NCBI RefSeq assembly: GCF_015694525.1
Contig: NZ_JADQDM010000022.1
Location: 1 to 64,000 of the forward strand
Direction of reading: 5' to 3'
Source: Hymenobacter ruricola
GTDB taxonomy: Bacteria; Bacteroidota; Bacteroidia; Cytophagales; Hymenobacteraceae
DNA: 64,000 bases
Under the pieces are notes generated by a model. It did not search any database. It was not told the origin of the DNA and was given only the letters and a program-made list of their open reading frames with translations. Positions 5,898 to 14,589 of the stretch are shown here, in pieces. How positions within the stretch are numbered: the first letter of the stretch is position 1; the number at the start of each line of letters is the position of its first letter. The position numbers and the translations under genes are program-made.

Positions 5898-8855
5898 ATG
5901 ATACAGCTTTTTTTACTTCGGATGAGGGTGTGGGCGGCATTGGGACTGCTGCTGTTGCTGAGCTGGCCGCAGCAGGCGCGCGCCTCACACATTCGGGCCG
6001 GTGAGATTCAGGCCAGGGTGGACACCACGGCCGGGCGCAACGCCCGGCGCATCTTTTTCAAGATGGTGCTCTACCTGGACATCAGCAAAGGTTTGCCGCC
6101 GGCGTCGGTTGACCAGCCCGACGCTACCATTTTCTTTGGCGATGGCACCGCTACCTGCACGCCGGTGCTGCGGGCCGTGGGGCCGCGGCCCCTTCCGGGC
6201 AATCCCGACACCAGCCTCAACATCTATTATTTCGAGCACATCTATCCTTCCAGCGGCAGCTTCACGGTTAGCTTTATTGGGGAGAACCGCAACAACAGCG
6301 TGCTGAACATGTCCAACTCTGGTACGCAGACGTTTTACATCAGCACCACCATCACCATCGACCCGGCCCTGGGCCTCAACCATTCGCCGGTGCTCACGGC
6401 GCCGGCCGTGGACAAAGCGGGGATGAACCAGGTGTTTTTGCACAACCCCGGCGCCTACGATGCCGACGGCGACTCGCTGGCTTTTCACCTGCGGCCCAGC
6501 CAGCAGGTGTCGGCCGGCGTGAGCGGGACGCTGGGCGCGCCTTGCCCGGGCCCGGGCACCAACCAGCCAGCGCCCACGGTGGTGCAGAATTTCCGCTACC
6601 CCAACGACCCCGCAATAACCGGGGGTGTGGTCTATCAGGTGGCCTACAACGGGGTGCCGGCGGGCATTACCAGCCCCCCGACGCCGGCCATCTTCGTGCA
6701 GGACGTGAATACCGGGCAGATTACCTGGAACGCGCCCGCTGCCATTGGCTTCTACAACGTGGCTTTTGAAGTAGAAGAATGGCGCCGCACGCCCCTGGGC
6801 CGCCGCCGCATCGGCCTGGTGATACGCGACATGCAGATTATCGTGACGGCGGCTTCCAACCTGCGCCCCGAAATCACCATTCCGGCCGATATCTGCGTGG
6901 TGGCGGGCGCCACCGTGACCGGCAACGTGACGGCCGTGGACGTGGCTTCGCCCAGCGCGCCGCAAACCCCCATTACGCTTTTTGCTTATTCGGGCATTTT
7001 GCCGCCCGCCACGTTCCGCCAAAGCCAGACTGGCCCGCCGCAGGCCAGCGGCACCTTCACTTGGCGCACCGACTGCAGCAACGTGGCTCGCCAGCCCTAC
7101 TTGGTAGTATTTAAAGCCCAGGACAGCCCTGCCTCGCCCACGCCGTCTAACCCCCCGCTGATTGACGAGCGCACGTGGCGCATCACGGTGGTGGGCCCGC
7201 CGCCCCAAAACCTGCGCGCCGTGCCGGGCACCGGCACTACCACCAACGCCGTGCTCACCTGGAGTTCTTACGCGTGCACCAACGCCTCTCAGATTCACAT
7301 TTACCGGAAGGTGAATGCGTCGAGCTTCGTGCCGGGCCCCTGCGACACGGGCATTCCGGCTTCGGCGGGCTACGTGCGCATTGCCTCGCTGCCGGCCAGC
7401 GCTACCACTTTCACCGACAATAACCTGGACGCCGCGGGCACGCCCCAGGGCCTCGACCGCGGCCAGACGTATTGCTACCGCATTTACGCCGAGTTTCCGC
7501 TGCCGGCCGGTGGGGCCAGCATTGCCTCGCAGGAGGCCTGCGTTTCGTTTCAGGGCAGCGCTGCGCGCCTCGTGAAGGTGGACGTGGAAAACACCGACGT
7601 GCGCACCGGCCAGATTCAGGTGTGCTGGACGCAGCCCCGGTCGGCCGGCGGCCCCCTCGACGGCACGCCCAGCTACGTGCTGTCGCGCGGCGAAGGGCTG
7701 GCTCCGGCCACCTTCACGCCCATTGCCACGCTTAGCTCGCTGGTGGATACCTGCTACACCGACACTGGACTCAACACCCAGGACTTGCAGTACACTTATA
7801 AGCTGGAGTTTGTGCGCACTTTCCCGGCCGGCGACCCGCGCGCGGCCATTCGCGAGGCTTCGCCCACGGCCAGCAGCGTGCGCACCAGCACCGCGCCCAC
7901 CTCGGCCGCGGCCGCGGCCGTGCGCGTGAGCTGGACCTACAACGTGCCCTGGGACAACGCCGCCCGGCCGGCCGTGGTATTCCGCCGCACCGGCAGCACG
8001 GGCGCCTTCACACGAGTCGGCACGGCGCCCACCACGGCCACCGGCGGCACCTACACCGATAATGACCCCACCCTGGCGAAGGGCCAGAACTATTGCTACT
8101 ACGTGCAGACGGAGGGCCAATACGCCGGCGTGCCCTACCTGAGTTCGCTGCTGAATCGCAGCCAGGTCAACTGCCTCGTGCTGATTAGCCCGCCCTGCAC
8201 GCCGCGGCTGGTGCTGGAACCCACCAACTGCGACGAGCTAGCCGCCCGGCCTCAGTTCCCGACGCCCAACGACCGGTACACCAACCGCCTGAGCTGGACC
8301 CTGAGCGACAGCCCCACCGGCTGCGATGCCTCCGTGACGGGCTACCGGGTGTACTACCGGCCCACGCCCACGGGCGCCTTCACCTTCCTGGGCACCACCA
8401 TCACGCCTAACTACGTGCATTCCGACCTGCCCGCTACGGGCGGGTGCTACGCGGTGCAGGCGGTGGGTTCCGGGGGGGCGGTGAGCGACACGAGCAACGT
8501 GGCCTGCCAGGACAACTGCCTGTTCTTCTCCCTGCCCAACGTGTTCACGCCCAACGGGGACGCGCAGAACGCCGTGTTCCGGCCCAAGACCAACTCGCCC
8601 GTGCGGCGGGTGCACTTCCAGGCCTTCAACCGCTGGGGCCGCAAGGTCTTCGAGAACACGACCACCGCCCAAGACCCCGTCCTCATCAACTGGGACGGCG
8701 GCGGACCGGTGGAGGAAGCCGGCTCGGCCGGCACCACGTCCGGCGCTGGTAAGATGGCGGCCGACGGCATCTACTACTACCTGGCCGAGGTGGAGTTTGC
8801 TGATTTCGCTGGCACCAAGCGCACGTATAAAGGCTGGGTGGAAATCATCCGCTAG
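5898..8855 (+). CDS. T9SS type B sorting domain protein with fibronectin-like repeats (paralogue 1)
   Basis: A 985-residue secreted, probably surface-anchored or released, protein. The signal peptide ends at RASHIRAGEIQ; an N-terminus starting SHIR[AG]GE is common in Cytophagales surface proteins. Residues to about 330 form a conserved region shared with the next gene, including the Asp-rich HNPGAYDADGDSLAFHL. About 430-880 contain FN3-like modules (AVLTWSSYACTNASQIHIYRK, TYCYRIYAEF, ISWTY-type strands). The C-terminus is the gliding-motility-associated type B sorting domain, from LPNVFTPNGDAQNAVF to YKGWVEIIR, recognised by the type IX secretion system. The start could also be Met9 (5922), which leaves an equally good signal peptide. 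Substrate or ligand is unknown. A strong terminator follows. Confidence 0.85.
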   Translation: MIQLFLLRMRVWAALGLLLLLSWPQQARASHIRAGEIQARVDTTAGRNARRIFFKMVLYLDISKGLPPASVDQPDATIFFGDGTATCTPVLRAVGPRPLPGNPDTSLNIYYFEHIYPSSGSFTVSFIGENRNNSVLNMSNSGTQTFYISTTITIDPALGLNHSPVLTAPAVDKAGMNQVFLHNPGAYDADGDSLAFHLRPSQQVSAGVSGTLGAPCPGPGTNQPAPTVVQNFRYPNDPAITGGVVYQVAYNGVPAGITSPPTPAIFVQDVNTGQITWNAPAAIGFYNVAFEVEEWRRTPLGRRRIGLVIRDMQIIVTAASNLRPEITIPADICVVAGATVTGNVTAVDVASPSAPQTPITLFAYSGILPPATFRQSQTGPPQASGTFTWRTDCSNVARQPYLVVFKAQDSPASPTPSNPPLIDERTWRITVVGPPPQNLRAVPGTGTTTNAVLTWSSYACTNASQIHIYRKVNASSFVPGPCDTGIPASAGYVRIASLPASATTFTDNNLDAAGTPQGLDRGQTYCYRIYAEFPLPAGGASIASQEACVSFQGSAARLVKVDVENTDVRTGQIQVCWTQPRSAGGPLDGTPSYVLSRGEGLAPATFTPIATLSSLVDTCYTDTGLNTQDLQYTYKLEFVRTFPAGDPRAAIREASPTASSVRTSTAPTSAAAAAVRVSWTYNVPWDNAARPAVVFRRTGSTGAFTRVGTAPTTATGGTYTDNDPTLAKGQNYCYYVQTEGQYAGVPYLSSLLNRSQVNCLVLISPPCTPRLVLEPTNCDELAARPQFPTPNDRYTNRLSWTLSDSPTGCDASVTGYRVYYRPTPTGAFTFLGTTITPNYVHSDLPATGGCYAVQAVGSGGAVSDTSNVACQDNCLFFSLPNVFTPNGDAQNAVFRPKTNSPVRRVHFQAFNRWGRKVFENTTTAQDPVLINWDGGGPVEEAGSAGTTSGAGKMAADGIYYYLAEVEFADFAGTKRTYKGWVEIIR

Positions 8856-8879
8856 TCGCTACGTGGCCTGCCACTGCAC

Positions 8880-8928
8880 AAGCCCAAAAGGGGCTCCCGA
8901 GGGAGCTTCTTTTGGGCTTAATTTTTTT
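8880..8928 (+). terminator. Rho-independent terminator after paralogue 1
   Basis: AAGCCCAAAAG (8880-8890) pairs with CTTTTGGGCTT (8909-8919), with an inner GGCTCCC/GGGAGC stem, followed by a seven-T run at 8922-8928. Confidence 0.85.
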
Positions 8929-9083
8929 GAGCGAAGTCGGCATATTTGCCGTGGTTGCGGGGCAACTTTGAGCGCTGCGGGTCACTTTTCGCAAAACCTG
9001 GCACCAGCCGCGGAGTTACATAATATCTTGCGTGTGCCGGGGCCGCTGCGGGGCCGGGTCACGTTCAATTAGTCTGGAACAGT

Positions 9084-12029
9084 ATGCTACAATTTTTCCT
9101 CTTCCGAATGGGTGCGGGTACTCGTCTGGCGGCGCTGCTGCTGCTGGCGGTGGCCGGGCTGCTGGCCCGGCCCGAGGTGGCCCGCGCCAGCCACATCCGC
9201 GCCGGCGACATTCAGGCCAAAGTAGATACCACACCGGTGCACAACCCACGCCGCATTTTCTTCAAGATGGTGCTCTACACCACCGAAGGGCAGAACGTGG
9301 TGGACCAGCCGGAGGCGATTATTTTCTTCGGCGATGGCACGGCTACCTGCACGCCGGTGCCGCGGGTGGGCGGCCGGCGGCCGCTGCCGGGCATCTCGGA
9401 CACTAGCTACAACATCTACTTGTTTGACCACATCTTCCCTTCCACAGGCCAGTACACGATTAAGTTCGTGGGCGAAAACCGTGTGGCAGCCGTGCTGAAC
9501 ATGTCCAACTCCAGCAGCCAGTCGTTTTACATCAGCACCACCATTTACATCGACCCCGCGCTGGGTCTGAACCACACACCGGTGTTTACGTCGCCGGCCG
9601 TGGACAAGGGCGCCACCAACCAGGTGTTTCTGCACAACCCCGGCGCCTACGATGCCGACGGCGACTCGCTGGCTTACACCCTGCAGCCGAGTCAGAAGTC
9701 GACCCTGCTGGCCGCGGACATCCTGGGCCCGCCCTGTCCCAACGCCACCGGCAACAACAACCCGCAGGTGCTGGACGTGCCTAATTTCCGCTACCCCAAC
9801 GACCCCATCATCACCCAACCCAGCGTACCGGTGCAGGTAGCTTACAACGGCGACCCGGTAGGGGTGCCGGGGGCACCCGCCATTTTTGAGATTAGCAACC
9901 GGCCCCGCAGCCGGGGGCAAATCACTTGGAACGCGCCCTTGCAGTCGGGAACTTATAACGTGGCGTTTCGGGTGGATGAATACCGCCGGGTGCCGCTGGG
10001 ATGGCGCTGGATAGGGCAGGTGGTGCGCGACATGCAGATTATTGTGGTGAACACCAACAACCTGCGCCCCATTCTCACGCTGCCGCCCAACCTGTGCGTG
10101 GTGGCCGGCCAAACCGTGACCGGCACCGTCACGGCCACCGACGGCTACACCAGCACCAGCACCGCCCCCACGCCGATTACCCTGTTTGCCTACTCCGGCA
10201 TCAGGCCCCCGGCCACGTTTTTCCAAACCACCGCGGGCCCCCCGCAAGCCAGCGGTACCTTCACCTGGCGCACCGATTGCAGCAACGTGGCCCGCCAGCC
10301 GTACCTGGTGGTGTTCAAGGCTCAGGACACGCCGGCCGGGGCGCCCACCCCGTCCAACCAGCCGCTGATTGACGAGCAGGTGTGGAGCATCACGGTGGTG
10401 GGCCCGCCGCCCCGCAACGTGCAGGCCGTGGCCGGCCTGACCAGCGGCGGCCTCAACAGCACGCAGCTCAGCTGGAGCCAGTACGCGTGCGCCAACGCCT
10501 CCAATATCTACGTGTACCGCAAGGTGGGCCCAGGGCCCGCGCCGGGCGCCTGCGAAACGGGCATCCCGGCCTCGTCGGGCTACGTGCGCATCGGCACCGT
10601 GTCGCCCACGACCGTGGCGTTTACCGACGACAACGGCGGGCGGGGCCTCGACCGGGGCCTGACGTATTGCTACCGCCTCTACGCCGACTTCCCGCTGCCG
10701 GCCGGCGGGGCCAGTCTGGCGTCGGACGAGGCCTGCGTGACCTTTGCCGGCCGCGCCGCCCAACTGAAAAATGTGGACGTGGAAGTGACCAGCGCCACCG
10801 CGGGCCAGATTGCCGTGCGCTGGACGCAGCCGCGCAGCGCGTCGGGGGCCTCGTTTGCGGGCACGCCCAGCTTTGTGCTCTCGCGCGGCGAAGGCCTGGC
10901 CCCGACCACCTATGCGCCGGTGCGCACCTTCGCTTCGCTGAACGATACGTCCTACGTTGACACCGGCCTCAATACCCTGGACCGGCAGTACAGCTACCGG
11001 CTGGAATTTGTGCGCAGCTTCGCCAACGGCCAGCCCAGCGTGACCGAAACCAGCGCGCCGGCCAGCAGCGTGCGCACCACGGCGGTGGCTAGCAGCCCGC
11101 CCACGTCTTTCAGCGTGCGCTGGAGCTACAACGTGCCGTGGGACAATTCGGCCCGGCCCGTCACCATCTACCGCCGGCCCTCGGGAAGCCTCAATTTTGT
11201 GCAGGTGGCCACCGCCCCGACGGGCCTTACCGGGGGCAGTTACCTCGACAACGACCCCGCCCTGGTGAAGGGCGAAACTTACTGCTACTACGTGCGCACC
11301 GAGGGCCGCTACGTCCCCACCGGCTTCCTCAGCTCCTTGCTCAACCGGAGCCAGGAGCAGTGCCGCCAGCTCATTGCGCTGCCCTGCGCGCCGGTGCTGA
11401 CGCTGCGCCCCACCAATTGCGACAGCCTGGCGGCGACGCAGCCTTCGGGCGGCAACCCCACCTACGCCAACGCCCTGAGCTGGACTCTGGGCAATACCCC
11501 GGCCGGCTGCGAGGCAAACGCGGTCAGCTACCGGGTGTATTACCGGCCGGGCGCCACGGGCGCGTTTGCTCTCATCGGCACCCCCACGCAGCCCTCTTTC
11601 CTGCACGCCAACCTGCCCGCTACGGGCGGGTGCTACGCGGTGCAGGCGGTGGGTTCCGGGGGGGCGGTGAGCGACACGAGCAACGTGGCCTGCCAGGACA
11701 ACTGCCTGTTTTTCTCCCTGCCCAACGTGTTCACCCCCAACGGCGACGCGCAGAACGCCGTGTTCAAGCCCCGGTCCAACTCGCCCGTGCGGCGGGTGCA
11801 CTTCCAGGCCTTCAACCGCTGGGGCCGCAAGGTTTTTGAGAACACGACCACCGCCCAAGACCCCGTCCTCATCAACTGGGACGGCGGCGGGCCCATCAGT
11901 GGCGACAACTCGGGTGGCAAGGACGGCAAAGTGGCCGACGGCATTTATTACTACCTGGCCGAAGTGGAGTTTGCCGATGCGGCCGGCACTACGCGCAAGT
12001 ACAAGGGCTGGGTGGAAATCATTCGGTAG
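9084..12029 (+). CDS. T9SS type B sorting domain protein with fibronectin-like repeats (paralogue 2)
   Basis: A 981-residue tandem paralogue of the preceding gene with the same plan: signal peptide ending at ARASHIRAGDIQ, conserved N-terminal region with HNPGAYDADGDSLAYTL, FN3-like modules, and the type B sorting domain ending YKGWVEIIR. The first eight residues, MLQFFLFR, parallel MIQLFLLR of paralogue 1, so a downstream start at Met9 (9108) is possible in both. The last third differs sharply in divergence: 11612-11886 is nearly identical in nucleotide sequence to 8426-8700, including silent positions, while upstream parts have diverged clearly. This suggests recent gene conversion or selection to keep the sorting region identical. 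It has its own intergenic region, so it is probably transcribed separately. Confidence 0.85.
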   Translation: MLQFFLFRMGAGTRLAALLLLAVAGLLARPEVARASHIRAGDIQAKVDTTPVHNPRRIFFKMVLYTTEGQNVVDQPEAIIFFGDGTATCTPVPRVGGRRPLPGISDTSYNIYLFDHIFPSTGQYTIKFVGENRVAAVLNMSNSSSQSFYISTTIYIDPALGLNHTPVFTSPAVDKGATNQVFLHNPGAYDADGDSLAYTLQPSQKSTLLAADILGPPCPNATGNNNPQVLDVPNFRYPNDPIITQPSVPVQVAYNGDPVGVPGAPAIFEISNRPRSRGQITWNAPLQSGTYNVAFRVDEYRRVPLGWRWIGQVVRDMQIIVVNTNNLRPILTLPPNLCVVAGQTVTGTVTATDGYTSTSTAPTPITLFAYSGIRPPATFFQTTAGPPQASGTFTWRTDCSNVARQPYLVVFKAQDTPAGAPTPSNQPLIDEQVWSITVVGPPPRNVQAVAGLTSGGLNSTQLSWSQYACANASNIYVYRKVGPGPAPGACETGIPASSGYVRIGTVSPTTVAFTDDNGGRGLDRGLTYCYRLYADFPLPAGGASLASDEACVTFAGRAAQLKNVDVEVTSATAGQIAVRWTQPRSASGASFAGTPSFVLSRGEGLAPTTYAPVRTFASLNDTSYVDTGLNTLDRQYSYRLEFVRSFANGQPSVTETSAPASSVRTTAVASSPPTSFSVRWSYNVPWDNSARPVTIYRRPSGSLNFVQVATAPTGLTGGSYLDNDPALVKGETYCYYVRTEGRYVPTGFLSSLLNRSQEQCRQLIALPCAPVLTLRPTNCDSLAATQPSGGNPTYANALSWTLGNTPAGCEANAVSYRVYYRPGATGAFALIGTPTQPSFLHANLPATGGCYAVQAVGSGGAVSDTSNVACQDNCLFFSLPNVFTPNGDAQNAVFKPRSNSPVRRVHFQAFNRWGRKVFENTTTAQDPVLINWDGGGPISGDNSGGKDGKVADGIYYYLAEVEFADAAGTTRKYKGWVEIIR

Positions 12030-12077
12030 AGAGGGCCTTCAACAGGCTTTCCGGCCCGTTTTCAGCCTATTCAATAA

Positions 12078-12111
12078 CCGGAGCGACCCTAGGGCCCGCT
12101 CCGGCTTTTTT
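12078..12111 (+). terminator. Rho-independent terminator after paralogue 2
   Basis: CCGGAGC (12078-12084) pairs with GCTCCGG (12098-12104) and is followed by C and a T-run to 12111. Confidence 0.75.
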
Positions 12112-12175
12112 GGGGCCAATGCGTGTTTGTGTGCAGCTTGCGCCTCCGTTCATTTTCCCATCTCCCGCAACTTTC

Positions 12176-13060
12176 ATGAGCAACGCCTCCGCAGTACTAT
12201 TTCCCGGTCAGGGCAGCCAGTTTCCCGGCATGGCCCGCGACTTATTCGACCAAAACCTCGACGCCCGCGCCCTGCTCACCCAGGCCAACGACCTCCTCGG
12301 CTTCAGCCTCACCGACGTCATGTTCACGGGCTCCGACGAGGACCTGCGCCGCACCGACGTGACGCAGCCGGCTATTTTCGTGCATTCGGTGGCCCAGTTT
12401 GTGGCCCGCCCCGAGCTGCAGCCCGGCATGACGGCCGGCCACTCGCTGGGCGAGTTCTCGGCCCTGGTGGCGGCCGGCGTGTTGAAGTTTGAAGACGCGC
12501 TGCCGCTGGTGGCCCGCCGCGCCCAGGCCATGCAGGCCGCCTGCGAGGAGCAGCCCGGCACCATGGCCGCCATTCTGGGGCTCGATGACGCCACGGTGGA
12601 GCGCATCTGCCAGGACATCACCGACGCTGGCGACGTGGTGGTGGCCGCCAACTACAACTGCCCCGGCCAGCTGGTCATTTCGGGCTCGTCGGCCGGCGTG
12701 GCCAAAGCCTGCGAGGCCCTGAAAGCGGCCGGTGCCAAGCGCGCCCTGCCGCTGCCCGTGGGCGGCGCCTTCCACTCGCCGCTCATGCAAAGCGCCGCCG
12801 CCGCCCTGGCCGAAGCCATCGAAAAAACCACCTTCAACGCCGCTAAGTGCCCCGTCTACCAAAACGTAGACGCCCGGCCGCACACCGACCCGGCCGAAAT
12901 CAAAGCCAACCTGTTGGCCCAGCTCACGGCCCCCGTGCGCTGGACCCAGCTGGTGCAGCGCATGGCCGAAGACGGGGCCACCGAATTCATCGAGTGCGGC
13001 CCCGGCAAGGTGCTGCAGGGGCTGGTGAAGAAAATTGTGCCCACGGCCACCATTGGATAG
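12176..13060 (+). CDS. fabD: Malonyl-CoA:ACP transacylase
   Basis: Transfers malonyl from CoA to acyl carrier protein for fatty acid synthesis in the cytoplasm. The 294-residue product has the N-terminal oxyanion motif FPGQGSQFPGM (residues 9-19), nucleophile S90 in GHSLGEFSA, the malonate-binding Arg in ARRAQAMQ, catalytic H200 in GGAFHSPLM and the C-terminal ECGPGKVLQGLVKK motif. All essential residues are present. ATG at 12176 gives the usual MSNASAVLFPGQG start; an upstream in-frame ATG at 12110 would run through the preceding terminator. It stands alone, without other fab genes, and converges on folK with a palindromic element between them. Confidence 0.95.
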   Translation: MSNASAVLFPGQGSQFPGMARDLFDQNLDARALLTQANDLLGFSLTDVMFTGSDEDLRRTDVTQPAIFVHSVAQFVARPELQPGMTAGHSLGEFSALVAAGVLKFEDALPLVARRAQAMQAACEEQPGTMAAILGLDDATVERICQDITDAGDVVVAANYNCPGQLVISGSSAGVAKACEALKAAGAKRALPLPVGGAFHSPLMQSAAAALAEAIEKTTFNAAKCPVYQNVDARPHTDPAEIKANLLAQLTAPVRWTQLVQRMAEDGATEFIECGPGKVLQGLVKKIVPTATIG

Positions 13061-13061
13061 T

Positions 13062-13160
13062 AGAACGAGTAGGGGCGAGGCCTGCCCCCGCCCGTCGTTG
13101 AACAATCGGTTCTGGTTTTGTTCAACGACGGGCGTGGGCAGGCCCCGCCCCTACGGTTCT
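13062..13160. repeat. Palindromic element between fabD and folK
   Basis: Imperfect arms of about 43 bp (13062-13105 and 13118-13160) share AGAAC...GTAGGGGCG, GGCCTGCCC and CGCCCGTCGTTGAACAA. The folK stop codon (13151-13153) lies in the right arm. Located between convergent genes, it could act as a bidirectional terminator. Confidence 0.85.
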
Positions 13161-13645
13161 GACGGGTGCACCGGCAGCGGGTCCGGGCACTCCGCCAATA
13201 GCTCCCCCACGCGCAGCCCGAGCACTGGATGCCGCACCTCACCAGCTATTTCGGCCAACGGCGCCAGCGCAAAGCGCCGTTCGGGCAGCCGCGGGTGCGG
13301 CACGGCCAGCCCGGGCTCGTCAATGATTTCGTCGCCGTAAAGCAATATATCCACGTCGAGCGTGCGGCTGCCCCAGCGTTCGAGGCGCTCGCGCCCGGCC
13401 TTTCGCTCGGTGGCAAGACACGCCTTAAGTAGCTCCTGGGCCGACAACTCCGTGCGCAGGGCCAGCGCTTGGTTGAGGAAAGCCGGCTGGTCTTCGCGGC
13501 CCCAGGCGGCAGTTTCATAAATCGCCGAGGCCGCTGTGATTTTGCCCGCTGAGGCGGCCAGTTGGGCGCGCGCCGCGGCCAGCAGCGCGGCCCGGTCGCC
13601 GAGGTTGCTGCCCAGCAGCAGATAGGCGGTGACGGCGCGGCTCAT
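13151..13645 (-). CDS. folK: 2-amino-4-hydroxy-6-hydroxymethyldihydropteridine pyrophosphokinase
   Basis: HPPK transfers pyrophosphate from ATP to 6-hydroxymethyl-7,8-dihydropterin in folate synthesis. The 164-residue product shows LLGSNLGDR (residues 10-18), the pterin-loop region ETAAWGREDQPAFLNQAL, and RWGSRTLDVDILLYGD (90-105), whose two aspartates bind the Mg ions. GLAVPHPRLPERRFALAPL completes the fold. The ATG at 13645 overlaps the stop of the upstream hydrolase gene as ATGA, so the two are translationally coupled. The last residues (about HPSEP) and the TAG stop lie in or against the palindromic element, so the original C-terminus may have been altered slightly. Confidence 0.93.
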   Translation of the reverse strand: MSRAVTAYLLLGSNLGDRAALLAAARAQLAASAGKITAASAIYETAAWGREDQPAFLNQALALRTELSAQELLKACLATERKAGRERLERWGSRTLDVDILLYGDEIIDEPGLAVPHPRLPERRFALAPLAEIAGEVRHPVLGLRVGELLAECPDPLPVHPSEP

Positions 13646-14499
13646 GCGCGGCGCAGAAAAAAATCGGCGGTACGCTCGGCGATGAAGCGGGCGGGCTCCG
13701 GCAGCTCCGGGCTGGCCCAGGGGTGCGCGCCGCCGAACATGTGCGTGGCGCCGGGCACCAGCAGCAGTTCGGCCTCGGGCCGGAGCGCGTGCAGGGCGTG
13801 GGCGGCGGCCACGTTCACGGTTTCGTCCTCCGTGCCGTGCACCAGCAGCAAGGGCTGGCGCAGCTTGCGGCGCACGTTGTGGGCAATGTCGAGGCGCGGG
13901 CGGTTGCGGTGGTAGTCTTCCACAATCTGGTAGTGCAAAGGCAACTGCTGGCCTGTGCGCGTGTTGGGCACGTGCAGTACGCCGGTCCGTACCCACTCGT
14001 CAAAAACCGTCTGGGGCCACTGCGGAGGCACCTGGGCAATGGCGGCCCAGGCGGCCACAGCCCGCACGCGCGGGTCCTCGGCGGCTTTGAGCAGCACGAG
14101 GCCACCCCCGCGGCTGTGGCCCGCTAGAAACAGCCGGTTCAGGTCCATTTCGGCGGCGGGCACCGGCGAATGGCCGTTAAATAATGCGTCGATTATCTGG
14201 CCAATATCATCTAGCTCAATGCTGAAGTTATTGCGCCCGAAAGCTTCCAAATCCTCCAAATCGCCGGTGCCGCCCACCACCAGGCCGTTGTGCGACAGGT
14301 TAAGCTTCACAAACACGAAGCCGCGCTCGGCAAAGAAGTCGGCCAGCAGTGGGAAATGCCCCCAGTCCTTGAACCCCTTGAAGCCGTGCACGAAAAGCAC
14401 CACCGGCTTGGCTTGGCCGTCGGGCCGGTAGGTGGCATCGGCCTCGAAGGTCCGGCCGTGGCCGCTGCCGGTGAGCAAAAAAGAAGCGTGAGTGAGCAT
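13642..14499 (-). CDS. Alpha/beta hydrolase
   Basis: A 285-residue serine hydrolase of the dienelactone hydrolase/acyl-peptidase type. FVHGFKGFKDWG (residues 37-48) supplies the oxyanion hole, S129 in AGHSRGGG is the nucleophile, D in HGTEDETVN and H in GATHMFGGAHPW complete the triad. There is no signal peptide, so it is cytoplasmic; the substrate cannot be told from sequence. It overlaps folK by 4 nt (ATGA), suggesting co-transcription, but no folate role follows from that. A TACCTTCG element lies 4 nt before the ATG at 14499, which supports this start over longer in-frame extensions. Confidence 0.85.
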   Translation of the reverse strand: MLTHASFLLTGSGHGRTFEADATYRPDGQAKPVVLFVHGFKGFKDWGHFPLLADFFAERGFVFVKLNLSHNGLVVGGTGDLEDLEAFGRNNFSIELDDIGQIIDALFNGHSPVPAAEMDLNRLFLAGHSRGGGLVLLKAAEDPRVRAVAAWAAIAQVPPQWPQTVFDEWVRTGVLHVPNTRTGQQLPLHYQIVEDYHRNRPRLDIAHNVRRKLRQPLLLVHGTEDETVNVAAAHALHALRPEAELLLVPGATHMFGGAHPWASPELPEPARFIAERTADFFLRRA

Positions 14500-14503
14500 G
14501 CGG

Positions 14504-14511
14504 CGAAGGTA
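14504..14511 (-). promoter_or_regulatory. -7-like element before the hydrolase gene
   Basis: TACCTTCG on the minus strand, one mismatch from TAnnTTTG, lies four nt (CCGC) before the ATG. The same TAnCTTCG-CCGC-ATG arrangement precedes recQ. Confidence 0.4.
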
Positions 14512-14589
14512 GGGGCGGTGAGATGATGGACCAATGAGCACCACGAAACCCTGCCACCTTCCTCGTTCTGCCGTATCATTGCCGGCGCA

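Noticed and set aside
5985..11858. Two very long minus-strand frames opposite the T9SS paralogues
   Set aside because: Both mirror the coding genes, are rich in Arg, Gly, His and Val, and have no signal, motif or conserved start.
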